Origin: Psychrobacter glacincola
GTDB lineage: Bacteria; Pseudomonadota; Gammaproteobacteria; Pseudomonadales; Moraxellaceae
Assembly (NCBI RefSeq): GCF_904846215.1
Contig: NZ_CAJGZK010000007.1
Location: forward strand, 1 to 64,000
Direction: 5' to 3'
DNA: 64,000 bases
Position 1 is the stretch's first letter. Every line of letters starts with the position of its first letter. The notes below the pieces were generated by a model. It worked only from the letters and a program-made list of their open reading frames with translations, searched no databases and had not been told where the DNA came from. This document shows positions 36,953-45,145 of this stretch, piece by piece. The translations under genes and the position numbers were made by a program.

Positions 36953-39211
36953 TTAACGGCTTAATGGATAAGTTGTAATACCTGTGCTTGGGCTATCAAC
37001 ACGAGTAAAACCTTTTGCGGGTGTTTTTGGCTTTTGATCACGTTTGGGAATCAAAGGATTGAGTGGCATGAGCTCGTAATCGGCACTAATATCACCATTC
37101 CAACCTTCGGTACCACTTAATGGCAGCTGTTTAATTGTACCGTTTTTATCGATGACCAGCTGAAGGACGCGCATCTGATTATATTTACGCTCTGTCACGC
37201 TTGCTACTGCGCCGCCATCACGTAGGATAGTCGGCTGTAAAAATATGATTAAGTTGCTTTTTTGGCTATTGTCATTGTCCGAGCGGAACAGTCGACCGAT
37301 AAGGGGCACATTACCCAAACCTGGCACTTTTTGTTGGCGCGTAGTAGAGTTATCACGCATCAAACCACCTAAAGCAATGGTCTGCTGATCATCTGCCAAA
37401 ATGGTGGTATTGATAAGACTTTTATTGGTGATAAGACCGCTGGCATTCCCTGCACTGCCTGGCACAACTGAGGAAACTTCTTGTGATACCTCTAAACGTA
37501 CGGTGCCGTTTGCACCAATATGCGGGATGACGTTTAGATTGATACCAATATCTTGGCGATCAATGGTCTGAAAGGGATTGGTCGAGGAGTCACTACCCGT
37601 GGTGTAAGAGCCTGTCACAAACGGCACGTTCTGACCGACTAAGATACTCGCTTTTTCATTGTCCAAGGTCAAAATCGATGGCATAGACAGTAGATTGGCA
37701 CTGGTAGAAGAATCAAGCGCTTGCAAGATAGCCCCATAAAATTGCGCATTACCTTTGCTGTCTTTACTACTACTGCCAATACCTAACAAAGCACCAGCAA
37801 TGGAGCCTGCTGCTGCGCTTATGCCTGTCCCACCGGACAAAGCAGCGGCTGCAAGCGAAACCGCACTCGCACCCACGTTATTAAAGTTCACCACGCCATA
37901 ACCACTATTGGCATTACCCAGCGCCCACTGAACCCCAAGCTGCGTCGCATCATCGCCTGACACTTCAACAATCGCCGCTTGAATCAATACTTGCGAGCGG
38001 CGGCTGTCTAACTGATTGACGGCATCTTCAATCTCAAACATCAACTCAGGCGCTGCATTAACAATGACGGCGTTCTGAGTTTCGTCCGCGATGATACTAA
38101 AGGGTCGACCACCGCTACCGATACTTGTACCCGCTGAACTGTTATTCGGTAAAGGCGTGGCAGCGGTACTGCCTATATTATTGCTACCCACCTTACTATT
38201 ATTAGTGCCACCAGTCAGCGATGATCCTGTAGTAGCGGCATCGTTCAAGGATGCTGACTCTAATGTTGACGAAGCGCCAGAGCTATTGATAGATTGACTG
38301 GCAAGTAGACCGCGCAGCATCTCGGCAATGTGACCGGCACTGGCATATTTTAGGCGAAAGACACGCAGACCACTTAAGCGCCTTGAGGGTGTTGTGTCCA
38401 ACCGATTGACCATTTCTTGAACTTTGGCAATCATCTCAGGACTGCCTTTAACCAGCAGTCTGTCGCTCGCCGTGTCGGCAATGACCTTTAGCTGATTACT
38501 GCCACCTTGCGCTTGCCCGCTACCAGCACTCGCCACCAGCGCGCTAATCAACTCCATCATACGCTCGGCATCAACATGACGTAGTGGTATCACTTGTAAG
38601 CTGTCATTCACATTGCTGTCTAAATCACGGATAAGCGCTGTCAGCTGATTTAGGCTATCAGCACGATCAGACAGCACCAAGGCATTGACCCCAGTCACAG
38701 CAGCCGCATGTGCAGACGGCGGCATGAGCGGTCTGATGATACCTAACACTTCTGCCGCTTGGGTATTGGTCAGATAAATCACCCGCGTGGCCAAGGTCTC
38801 ACCGACGGTCTCACCACGTAAATCCACAGCGATACCAGTTTGTTTGGCAACACTATCAGGAACCAGTTTAATCGTTGTACCTGAATCGATAGCAGCAATA
38901 CCGTTGACTTGCATCACGCTCAAAAACAGCTGATAAATCTCATCACGCGACAATGGCTTATTGGAAATCACAGTCACATTACCGTTGATGCGAGGATCAA
39001 GGACAAAGTTTTGATTGGTAATCGTCGCCACCTCATTGATAAAGGCTTTGATATCGGCATCTTGTAAATTGACCTTCCAGCTTTCAGCACTCACCAGCCC
39101 AGTACTAGCCGCCCATAGTGGTATGGCTAAGCAAAGAGGACGGCACAGTCGCATCAAACGCTGCAAAATATGATGCAAAGGTGTGACTGAAAAATTATGA
39201 GAACTTACCAT
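36953..39211 (-). CDS. gspD: Type II secretion secretin GspD
   Basis: A 752-residue outer-membrane secretin precursor. A signal peptide lies at about 20-42 (LCLAIPLWAASTGLVSAES) after a longer-than-usual cytoplasmic N-terminus. Then come N0 (WKVNLQDADIKAFINEV), N1-N3 (including VIYLTNTQAAEVLGIIRPLM, IPLRHVDAERMM), a Ser/Gly/Asn-rich N3 insert around 305-370, and the secretin core starting at VLIQAAIVEVSGD (about 410). The core ends with the VPGLGNVPLIGRLFR motif near 640. Downstream of gspN and gspC but separated from gspC by a MITE. Flanked on both sides by sister MITE copies. Length is above average because of the inserts. Confidence 0.95.
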   Translation of the reverse strand: MVSSHNFSVTPLHHILQRLMRLCRPLCLAIPLWAASTGLVSAESWKVNLQDADIKAFINEVATITNQNFVLDPRINGNVTVISNKPLSRDEIYQLFLSVMQVNGIAAIDSGTTIKLVPDSVAKQTGIAVDLRGETVGETLATRVIYLTNTQAAEVLGIIRPLMPPSAHAAAVTGVNALVLSDRADSLNQLTALIRDLDSNVNDSLQVIPLRHVDAERMMELISALVASAGSGQAQGGSNQLKVIADTASDRLLVKGSPEMIAKVQEMVNRLDTTPSRRLSGLRVFRLKYASAGHIAEMLRGLLASQSINSSGASSTLESASLNDAATTGSSLTGGTNNSKVGSNNIGSTAATPLPNNSSAGTSIGSGGRPFSIIADETQNAVIVNAAPELMFEIEDAVNQLDSRRSQVLIQAAIVEVSGDDATQLGVQWALGNANSGYGVVNFNNVGASAVSLAAAALSGGTGISAAAGSIAGALLGIGSSSKDSKGNAQFYGAILQALDSSTSANLLSMPSILTLDNEKASILVGQNVPFVTGSYTTGSDSSTNPFQTIDRQDIGINLNVIPHIGANGTVRLEVSQEVSSVVPGSAGNASGLITNKSLINTTILADDQQTIALGGLMRDNSTTRQQKVPGLGNVPLIGRLFRSDNDNSQKSNLIIFLQPTILRDGGAVASVTERKYNQMRVLQLVIDKNGTIKQLPLSGTEGWNGDISADYELMPLNPLIPKRDQKPKTPAKGFTRVDSPSTGITTYPLSR

Positions 39212-39268
39212 ATTGATGATTACCTACAGTGATGGCGCTTGGTATGTACTGAATTCAATGAATGTTGA

Positions 39269-39331
39269 ATTTAATGATTACTGGATTTAACGATTACTGG
39301 ATTTGATCAGTCATGATTTAATGATTACTCA
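39269..39331. repeat. Four degenerate ~15-bp tandem units upstream of gspD
   Basis: GAATTTAATGATTACTG, GATTTAACGATTACTG, GATTTGATCAGTCAT and GATTTAATGATTACTC follow one another between the gspD start and MITE copy 10. Confidence 0.8.
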
Positions 39332-39338
39332 GTTGTGT

Positions 39339-39494
39339 TATAGCCGATCCTAAATAAAAGAAATACAAATATTATAAAATACTACTGGGGTTAATTTTTC
39401 TTGCTTGCTGTGATTACGCTGTGCCTACGCAGACAGAGGCTGCGAATAATTAATCCCAGTAGTTCTGTACTTTTTTAAAAGTGGATTAACTATA
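39339..39494 (+). repeat. MITE copy 10 (gamma subfamily), between gspC and gspD
   Basis: TATAG / GGATTAACTATA ends with TA duplications; arms TACTACTGGGGTTAATT and AATTAATCCCAGTAG. The right 30 bases match the left end of the IS630 element at 49170 in 23 of 30 positions. Contains the GTGATTACGCT core insertion shared with copy 9. Confidence 0.92.
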
Positions 39495-39565
39495 GTCATC
39501 ATATCGCTCATCATACCAGCCAACACATATTTATTTTACAGAAGCATTTTTGTCACTGATATGAG

Positions 39566-40471
39566 CTAAAACTGCTGGCGAATCGTAATGACTTGATCGC
39601 CACGTTGTACCTCTATTTGTGCTTCCCCTGTTTGCTTCACTTGTTGTAATACGCGAGCATCTTGAGCAGGATCACCACCGACACTTTGCCCGTTGACTTT
39701 CAGCACTCGATCACCAGATTCAAGTCCCAAGCGATTGCGTATATTAGCAGGCATCGCTGCCGTGACTTGATAGTTATCGCCACCTGCCATGACACCCATT
39801 CTACTCAAATAATTAGCAGGATTTTCTTGTAATTCAGTCACCGCTTCATCAATTGCAGATTTGGGATCGTTGTTGCTAGGCGCTCCAGCAGCTGGTTGAC
39901 TATCAGTATTGGGTTGGTCAGGCAAAGACGCATTAGGTAACATATTACCATCTTGCAAGCGCTGGTTACTGACGCCGCCTGCCATCATTGCACTTTGATC
40001 AAGTGGCATGGCTTCTACCATCCGAATCACCGTTTCCTTGTCAGTGGCATCAGCGATAATAATCTCGTTCCAAGCAACTGCGACCAGAGTGTAATCACTG
40101 TCTTTTAAGGTGTCACCGATTCGGTAGTTTTTGACTTCACCGTTGACATCTAAGAGTGCTGAAGACAGACTCTCTGGTATGGCGAGTAAGACGCCTTTCA
40201 ATGCAATATTAGGCGGCGGCTGTACCACAGCAGCGATAGGATCAGGGTCGGCAAAAATAGCAAATAAACTACTATAATCTGGAGCAGATAAAGCGTTATC
40301 CTGTAAAGGCACGAGTGGTAATGCCGGTGCTAACGGTGGCGCAAGCAGTAGCCATAAGAGCCGCGCTGCCGTCCAGCTTAACCAAGCGATGGTGAGTAAT
40401 AGCAGCCAAGCGGCAAAGCGGTTGAAAACATTCAACACAGGTTTCAAACTTGTAGGGAGCGTCATCATCAT
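39566..40471 (-). CDS. gspC: Type II secretion protein GspC
   Basis: A 301-residue inner-membrane clamp protein of the type II secretion system. It has a short cytoplasmic N-terminus, one membrane helix (about 16-42) and a Pro-rich stretch. The homology region follows near 62-150 (YSSLFAIFADPD, NIALKGVLLAIPES, YRIGDTL), then a Gln/Asn/Pro linker near 170-205 and a C-terminal PDZ domain (GDNYQVTAAMP, GLESGDRVLKVNGQ). The homology region contacts the N0 domain of GspD. Its start abuts the gspN stop codon. A MITE and tandem repeats separate it from gspD, which may uncouple or modulate gspD expression. Confidence 0.92.
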   Translation of the reverse strand: MMMTLPTSLKPVLNVFNRFAAWLLLLTIAWLSWTAARLLWLLLAPPLAPALPLVPLQDNALSAPDYSSLFAIFADPDPIAAVVQPPPNIALKGVLLAIPESLSSALLDVNGEVKNYRIGDTLKDSDYTLVAVAWNEIIIADATDKETVIRMVEAMPLDQSAMMAGGVSNQRLQDGNMLPNASLPDQPNTDSQPAAGAPSNNDPKSAIDEAVTELQENPANYLSRMGVMAGGDNYQVTAAMPANIRNRLGLESGDRVLKVNGQSVGGDPAQDARVLQQVKQTGEAQIEVQRGDQVITIRQQF

Positions 40472-41311
40472 CTAGCGTGCCCCTAGCCCATTTAGCAATG
40501 GTTGACGCACACTAACCACAGGCGTATCCTGCGGCGCTTGTCCTTTGTATTCAGGCATACTCTCGAGCAGACGCTGCGTCAAGCTGACATCCAACATATT
40601 ATCACCATCGAGATACAAGTCGCCTAAACGCTTATCTTGATTGTTGACAAGATTGATATGCAGCAGGTTTTTATTATTCTTCTGCTCAGCACTGAGCTCA
40701 GCACGCAGCGCTGGTATGGTGATATAAAAGACCTTACCCCCACTAGGGTAGCCAAGCTCGCCGCCAACCCATGTTAGCTGACCCGCCGCTTGACTAAACC
40801 CAGAGAGATTTTTGCTAGATTCATTGGTTGAACCATTATCGGCTGTATCTGAACCAGACTGACGTTTTAGTGAGATATTATTGACCTGAATTGGCGTATT
40901 TGGTAATTGCCAATCGACGACACGAGTCAGAGTCTCAGGCGCAATTTTACCGCTCATGTCTTTTATTTCCCAAGAGTTTGCACCTATTTTCACCTGCCCA
41001 TTTAGGCGAGTTTGCTCTGATAAAATATCAACCTCTGCACCAAACTTACCCAATAATAAATGCCACGGCTGCCACGACCATTCAGCCGCACCAATCAATG
41101 GCGCTGCTGACAGAGGGATCTGCCAAATCGCAGCACCCTGCCATACGTTACCAGACACGTGCTGCACATAAGGCGTCTCTGGCGCATACTTTTCAAGCAG
41201 CCATGCTGCGGGCATCTGCAAAACAGCAAATAGCGCAAATAAGACAAGCCCGACCAACCACCATAGCTTACGGCGGGGACGCTTATGAGACGAGGCGGAT
41301 ACTTGGGTCAC
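40472..41311 (-). CDS. gspN: Type II secretion protein GspN
   Basis: A 279-residue protein with an N-terminal membrane helix (about 15-34, LWWLVGLVLFALFAVLQM). A periplasmic domain follows, with the GspN-typical AAWLLEKYAP, VWQGAAIWQI and AEWSWQPWHLLLGK motifs. GspN is an accessory component present in some type II systems only. It is the first gene of gspN-gspC-gspD. The remaining gsp genes are not in this window, so the system is split over the chromosome, as is usual in Moraxellaceae. Confidence 0.85.
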   Translation of the reverse strand: MTQVSASSHKRPRRKLWWLVGLVLFALFAVLQMPAAWLLEKYAPETPYVQHVSGNVWQGAAIWQIPLSAAPLIGAAEWSWQPWHLLLGKFGAEVDILSEQTRLNGQVKIGANSWEIKDMSGKIAPETLTRVVDWQLPNTPIQVNNISLKRQSGSDTADNGSTNESSKNLSGFSQAAGQLTWVGGELGYPSGGKVFYITIPALRAELSAEQKNNKNLLHINLVNNQDKRLGDLYLDGDNMLDVSLTQRLLESMPEYKGQAPQDTPVVSVRQPLLNGLGAR

Positions 41312-41377
41312 GATGGCATAACTCTTATATCAGATAAAAACGTCATTATCATAGCAAACAATAGCATACAGATGACA

Positions 41378-41433
41378 GCAAAAAAGCCAGTATCTTTTCA
41401 TCCAAATATTGGCAACAAAGATACTGGCTTTTA
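41378..41433 (-). terminator. Terminator of the H-NS-like gene
   Basis: Minus strand: stem AAAAGCCAGTATCTTT / AAAGATACTGGCTTTTTT with a loop of about 20 bases and a T run. Located between hns-like gene and gspN, so it insulates the secretion operon. Confidence 0.7.
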
Positions 41434-41528
41434 CCTACCTATAATCGTTTGATCTAATCATCAATCAAACAAATCTCTACTGACAGAGCGCTAGTTACCA
41501 AATAACAGAGCGACTATCCATTAGAAAA

Positions 41529-41852
41529 TTAAATAGCAAAATCTTCAAGATGACGACCTGCAGCTAATGCCTCTACCAACCATGTTGGTTTACGTCCGCG
41601 ACCAGTCCAAGTTTTTTCGTCATCATCGGTATTGCGATATTTAATGCTGCGCTTCTTTTCTAGTTTCTCGCCCGCTTGCAAAATATCCTCAATACTGGCA
41701 TTGCTCTCTTCAGCGATTCTTTCAAATTGCGTATAAGCATCATACAAGCGCTGGTGTTGTTTTTGAGCAATAAGTTGCTGCGCATTTTCAGTAATAGCAC
41801 GTAGCTCATCAACGTTTAAGTTATTTAAATCAATAACGTTACTTTTGTTCAT
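41529..41852 (-). CDS. H-NS-family nucleoid protein
   Basis: A 107-residue H-NS-like protein. Residues 1-65 are helical and charged, as in the H-NS oligomerisation domain. The C-terminal DNA-binding motif is TWTGRGRKPTWL near 80, preceded by KYRN, and is a close match to the H-NS consensus. It should silence AT-rich DNA and acquired genes. I start at ATG 41852, 7 bases after GGAA; an in-frame GTG at 41864 would add four residues. It is monocistronic with a terminator behind it. The 260 bases upstream are very AT-rich, as often seen for autoregulated hns genes. Confidence 0.85.
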   Translation of the reverse strand: MNKSNVIDLNNLNVDELRAITENAQQLIAQKQHQRLYDAYTQFERIAEESNASIEDILQAGEKLEKKRSIKYRNTDDDEKTWTGRGRKPTWLVEALAAGRHLEDFAI

Positions 41853-42129
41853 AGTATTTTCCACATTAAAAGAAAGGGTATAAATAAATAGTATTTATAC
41901 TAAGAATAGATTTATCAAGAGTTACTAAATACAGTAATTATTCAATGATAAATCTTTCAAATATTGATAAACATTTGATTGTTTAATGATAAATACTGTG
42001 TTGATTCTTAAAATTGTAAGCAGTGCTAATATAAACAAAAATACTGACAATAACAATGACTTATCGTCATTTTATATAAAAACCAATAAATGATGCTTAA
42101 TTTAACGACAATCAATGACATTAAATAAA
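41853..42129. promoter_or_regulatory. AT-rich upstream region of the H-NS-like gene
   Basis: No gene. The stretch is strongly AT-rich and holds TTAATGATAAAT-like repeats (TTCAATGATAAAT at 41941, TTTAATGATAAAT at 41981), which suit H-NS autoregulation. Exact promoter elements are not clear. Confidence 0.35.
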
Positions 42130-42267
42130 TATAGTCAAAATACTCTAGAAACGCTACGGTACTGCTGGTATGAATTTTTTGCAGCCTCTGTCTGCATAGG
42201 CACAGCAAGCAAGAAAAATTAATATCAGCAGTACTTGATGTATCGATATTACTTTTCTCTGACTATA
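42130..42267 (-). repeat. MITE copy 11 (alpha subfamily)
   Basis: TATAGTCAA / GACTATA ends with TA duplications; arms GTACTGCTGGTAT and ATATCAGCAGTAC. Lies between the hns-like promoter region and the ssb terminator. Confidence 0.92.
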
Positions 42268-42296
42268 GCTTTATTTATTAACCTTTCTTTAAATAT

Positions 42297-42326
42297 AGAA
42301 AAAGGGTCTACTTACATAGACCCTAT
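42297..42326 (-). terminator. Terminator of ssb
   Basis: Stem AGGGTCTA / TAGACCCT with a 6-base loop, followed on the minus strand by TTTTTC. It lies about 38 bases after the ssb stop codon. Confidence 0.8.
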
Positions 42327-42363
42327 CTAATTAATTATCTTTACAAACCATCTCTTATAACCA

Positions 42364-43020
42364 TCAGAACGGAATATCATCGTCTACAGGACCATCTGGC
42401 ATCGCTGTAGGCTTCGACTGTGCTGGTGCTTGAGTCGGCTTATTAAATTGATTCTGCTGAGCTGGCGCATTTTGATTGTTAAAGCTATTTTGATGACCAC
42501 CCTGTGACGCACCGCCACCTTGGTTATAGCCGCCTTGTTGAGCTGGCTGATTGCCTCCTTGTTGACCATAGTCGTTCTGGCTTCCTTGGTTACTAAATCC
42601 GCCGCCCTGATTACCATAGCTACCTTGATTGCTTTGGCCACCTTGGTTATTGCTACCAAAGCTACCAGCATCATTACTACCACCTGTGGAGCCATCTAAC
42701 ATTTGCATTTGCTCAGCACGAATTTCAGTGATATAACGGTCTTGCCCATTGGGATCTTGATATTTACGGGTGCGCAAGCTGCCTTCGATATAGACTTTGC
42801 TGCCTTTACGAAGATACTGCGCGGCGATTTCACCCAAGCGATTGAACAATGAAATACGATGCCATTCCGTTGCTTCTCTTTTTTCACCGCTTTGCTTGTC
42901 TGTCCACTGCTCTGATGTCGCAACCGAAATATTGGTCACGCTACCGCCGTTATTGAATTGACGTGCCTCAGGGTCTGCACCGAGGTTACCGATGATGATA
43001 ACTTTATTAACACCGCGCAT
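42364..43020 (-). CDS. ssb: Single-stranded DNA-binding protein
   Basis: A 218-residue SSB. The OB fold occupies residues 1-113 ([20 protein letters not shown], then the [28 protein letters not shown] segment). A long Gly/Gln/Asn-rich linker runs from 118 to about 205, built from imperfect NQGG and QQGG repeats. The acidic tip DDDIPF at the end binds partner proteins. The linker is longer than in E. coli. The order uvrA - MFS - ssb is conserved in Moraxellaceae as far as I recall. AAGGACG precedes the ATG. Confidence 0.95.
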   Translation of the reverse strand: MRGVNKVIIIGNLGADPEARQFNNGGSVTNISVATSEQWTDKQSGEKREATEWHRISLFNRLGEIAAQYLRKGSKVYIEGSLRTRKYQDPNGQDRYITEIRAEQMQMLDGSTGGSNDAGSFGSNNQGGQSNQGSYGNQGGGFSNQGSQNDYGQQGGNQPAQQGGYNQGGGASQGGHQNSFNNQNAPAQQNQFNKPTQAPAQSKPTAMPDGPVDDDIPF

Positions 43021-43128
43021 GATATCGTCCTTTTACTTATGAATAATTTTATTATCAGCTTTAATCGAGTCTTTAATATAAAGCATTAATCTTAGCAGTA
43101 ATATACTTTTACTTTAACCATTTTTCTG

Positions 43129-44493
43129 TTAAATATCTAGGGGGCTTTGCGCCAGATGCGACAGCTCCTGTCGCGAAGTATCTGTGAGCTGTGTTTTGTC
43201 CAACTTTAAATAGGCAACTTGTTCTTTTGCCATGACCACCAACTCATCAACACCATCTACTGCCAGCACTTGCCGTGACCAGTCCTGAATATTGATATGC
43301 TTTGGTATCGTCACTGTGGTACTTGATAAATATGGTGGATCAGCAATAGGAATAATCAGCAATAAAGAGGCCGCCATTATGATAGCCAATAAACCCCAAG
43401 CCAGTACGTTAGGCTGACTTAATAGTAATCCACCCATCGCACCGCCAACAAACGCACCAAAGAACTGACTGGATGAATTTAACCCCATCGCGGTCGCTTT
43501 ATTGGCGACTGGTGCGCGCTTAGATATCCATGAAGGAATCGTCGCCTCAAGTAGATTAAAGCCCATAAAGTAGAGCAGTAAACCTAATATAATACCCACA
43601 CCAACCTGACCACCGAGCGCCAATAAGGCTAAGGCGACTGTCATCAGTGCAATGGCACCCAAAAATACTTGGCGCATTTTACGTTTCTTTTCGGCGATAA
43701 TAATAAAAGGTATCGCGACGGCAAAACCGATGAACAGTAAAGGCAAATAGACCAAGCCTTGCTGACGTACCGACAATCCTAGTACCTCATTGAGCTGATG
43801 TGGCAAAATCACAAAGATGGCCGTCATGGTCAGATGCAGGGCAAAAATACCAATATGCAATCGATTTAAATCACCAATTTTTAGGACTGTCGCCAACTGC
43901 TGGCCAATCGATTTATTGTCTAAATTGTGCTTAAGCACCCGTAGCGGCGTCGGCACAAAAAGTAACAATAACATCGCCAAAACCGCAAAGCCTGCGGTCA
44001 ACCAAAACAGTCCAGAAATACCGAGTGAGCCGACTAATAAGGGGCCAAAGGCAAACGCAAGCATGATAGAGGTGGCAATGGTCAAACCCATCGTCGCCAT
44101 CGCTTTGGTGCGCATCTCCTCCCGAGTCACATCAGCAAGTAACGCCATTAATACCGCAGAAACCGCACCACTGCCTGCCAGCGCCCGACCAATGATGACC
44201 TCATAAATATCCGTGGCATTGGCGGCGATGATACCGCCGAGGCCAAATAAGATGAGACCTAAAAATATAATCGGCTTACGTGGAAACTTATCCGCAGCAA
44301 GGCTCATCGGGATCTGAAATATCGCCTGCCCTAGCCCATAAATACCGACTGCCAAACCAATCAGAAACGGCGTCGCATGCGAATAATTATCACCATACAC
44401 AGAAAATACTGGCACAATCATAAACAAACCGATCATCCGCAAGGCAAAGATGCCACCGACCCCGAGGATTGCCCGTTTTTCTACGCTATTCAT
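43129..44493 (-). CDS. Major facilitator superfamily transporter
   Basis: A 454-residue MFS transporter with 12 predicted helices over residues 10-385. It is followed by a soluble C-terminal domain of about 65 residues (HINIQDWSRQVLAVDGVDELVV ...), which looks like a small alpha/beta (HMA- or ACT-like) fold and is unusual for drug/H+ antiporters. The loop 2-3 motif AADKFPRKPIIFLG near 66 is the standard MFS A motif. Related proteins are annotated as YajR-type transporters, which also have a C-terminal cytoplasmic domain; the match here is an inference. Located between ssb and uvrA. Substrate unknown. Confidence 0.82.
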   Translation of the reverse strand: MNSVEKRAILGVGGIFALRMIGLFMIVPVFSVYGDNYSHATPFLIGLAVGIYGLGQAIFQIPMSLAADKFPRKPIIFLGLILFGLGGIIAANATDIYEVIIGRALAGSGAVSAVLMALLADVTREEMRTKAMATMGLTIATSIMLAFAFGPLLVGSLGISGLFWLTAGFAVLAMLLLLFVPTPLRVLKHNLDNKSIGQQLATVLKIGDLNRLHIGIFALHLTMTAIFVILPHQLNEVLGLSVRQQGLVYLPLLFIGFAVAIPFIIIAEKKRKMRQVFLGAIALMTVALALLALGGQVGVGIILGLLLYFMGFNLLEATIPSWISKRAPVANKATAMGLNSSSQFFGAFVGGAMGGLLLSQPNVLAWGLLAIIMAASLLLIIPIADPPYLSSTTVTIPKHINIQDWSRQVLAVDGVDELVVMAKEQVAYLKLDKTQLTDTSRQELSHLAQSPLDI

Positions 44494-45145
44494 ACTTGCC
44501 TCACTGGTTCATCATTGCTGGTTTATCACGGCTGCACTGCTGATATATCACTGCCGCTATACTTTCTATCAATACCGCTATGATTTCTATCACTACCGCT
44601 CTGTCAAGCTATCATTACCGCTCTATCAAGGCTTTAGCGTACAAATTAAGCTCACTAGTATAAGACATTCGCCGTCTGCTTGCCGAGACTTTTGCCCTCC
44701 TACTTCAGCATCATAGCGGACACAGACTTAAGCCATTAATATTACGCGATAATTTTGTTACCAAGTGCATCTCATCAGTCATCACACCTTGAATAATGCG
44801 GCCATCATGACAATAAAGTGAGATGTTGAGAACGTTGTTGTCTAAAAAAACTTTATGATGAATCTTTTGATAAAACAACGTTGCTCGGCTAAATCTATAA
44901 CAAACCACTCATATTAGTTACCCTTTATTTAGATTACCTTTATCCATTTCAAGTATTAAAAGCATGATCTAAGATAGACAAGCATTACTATCGCTTTGTG
45001 AGAACTGCATATTTTTATAAAGCCATAGTAATTTGAATAGCATCTTTAAAATTATCCACGTTTTTGATGAGTTATTTGACTCATATTAATTACCCTTTTA
45101 AATTTTTTGAAAATACCATTTTAGCAAATAGGAAACCTATCACCG
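44494..45145. other. uvrA / MFS intergenic region with degenerate repeats
   Basis: No strongly supported gene is present in these 652 bases. Upstream of the MFS gene, 44529-44632 holds several degenerate units containing TATCA(C/A)TACCGCT. Nearer to uvrA a 20-bp sequence, ACTCATATTAGTTACCCTTT, occurs at 44907-44926 and again with one change at 45079-45098, a direct repeat 172 bases apart. The uvrA promoter is expected between 45000 and 45140. I see no LexA-type palindrome. Confidence 0.45.

Noticed and set aside
44711-44908. 65-codon minus-strand frame between the MFS gene and uvrA
   Set aside because: GTG start, no ribosome site, Cys/Tyr/His-rich composition without a recognisable domain. 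Left as unsupported, although part of it (IIQGVMTDEMHL) looks protein-like.
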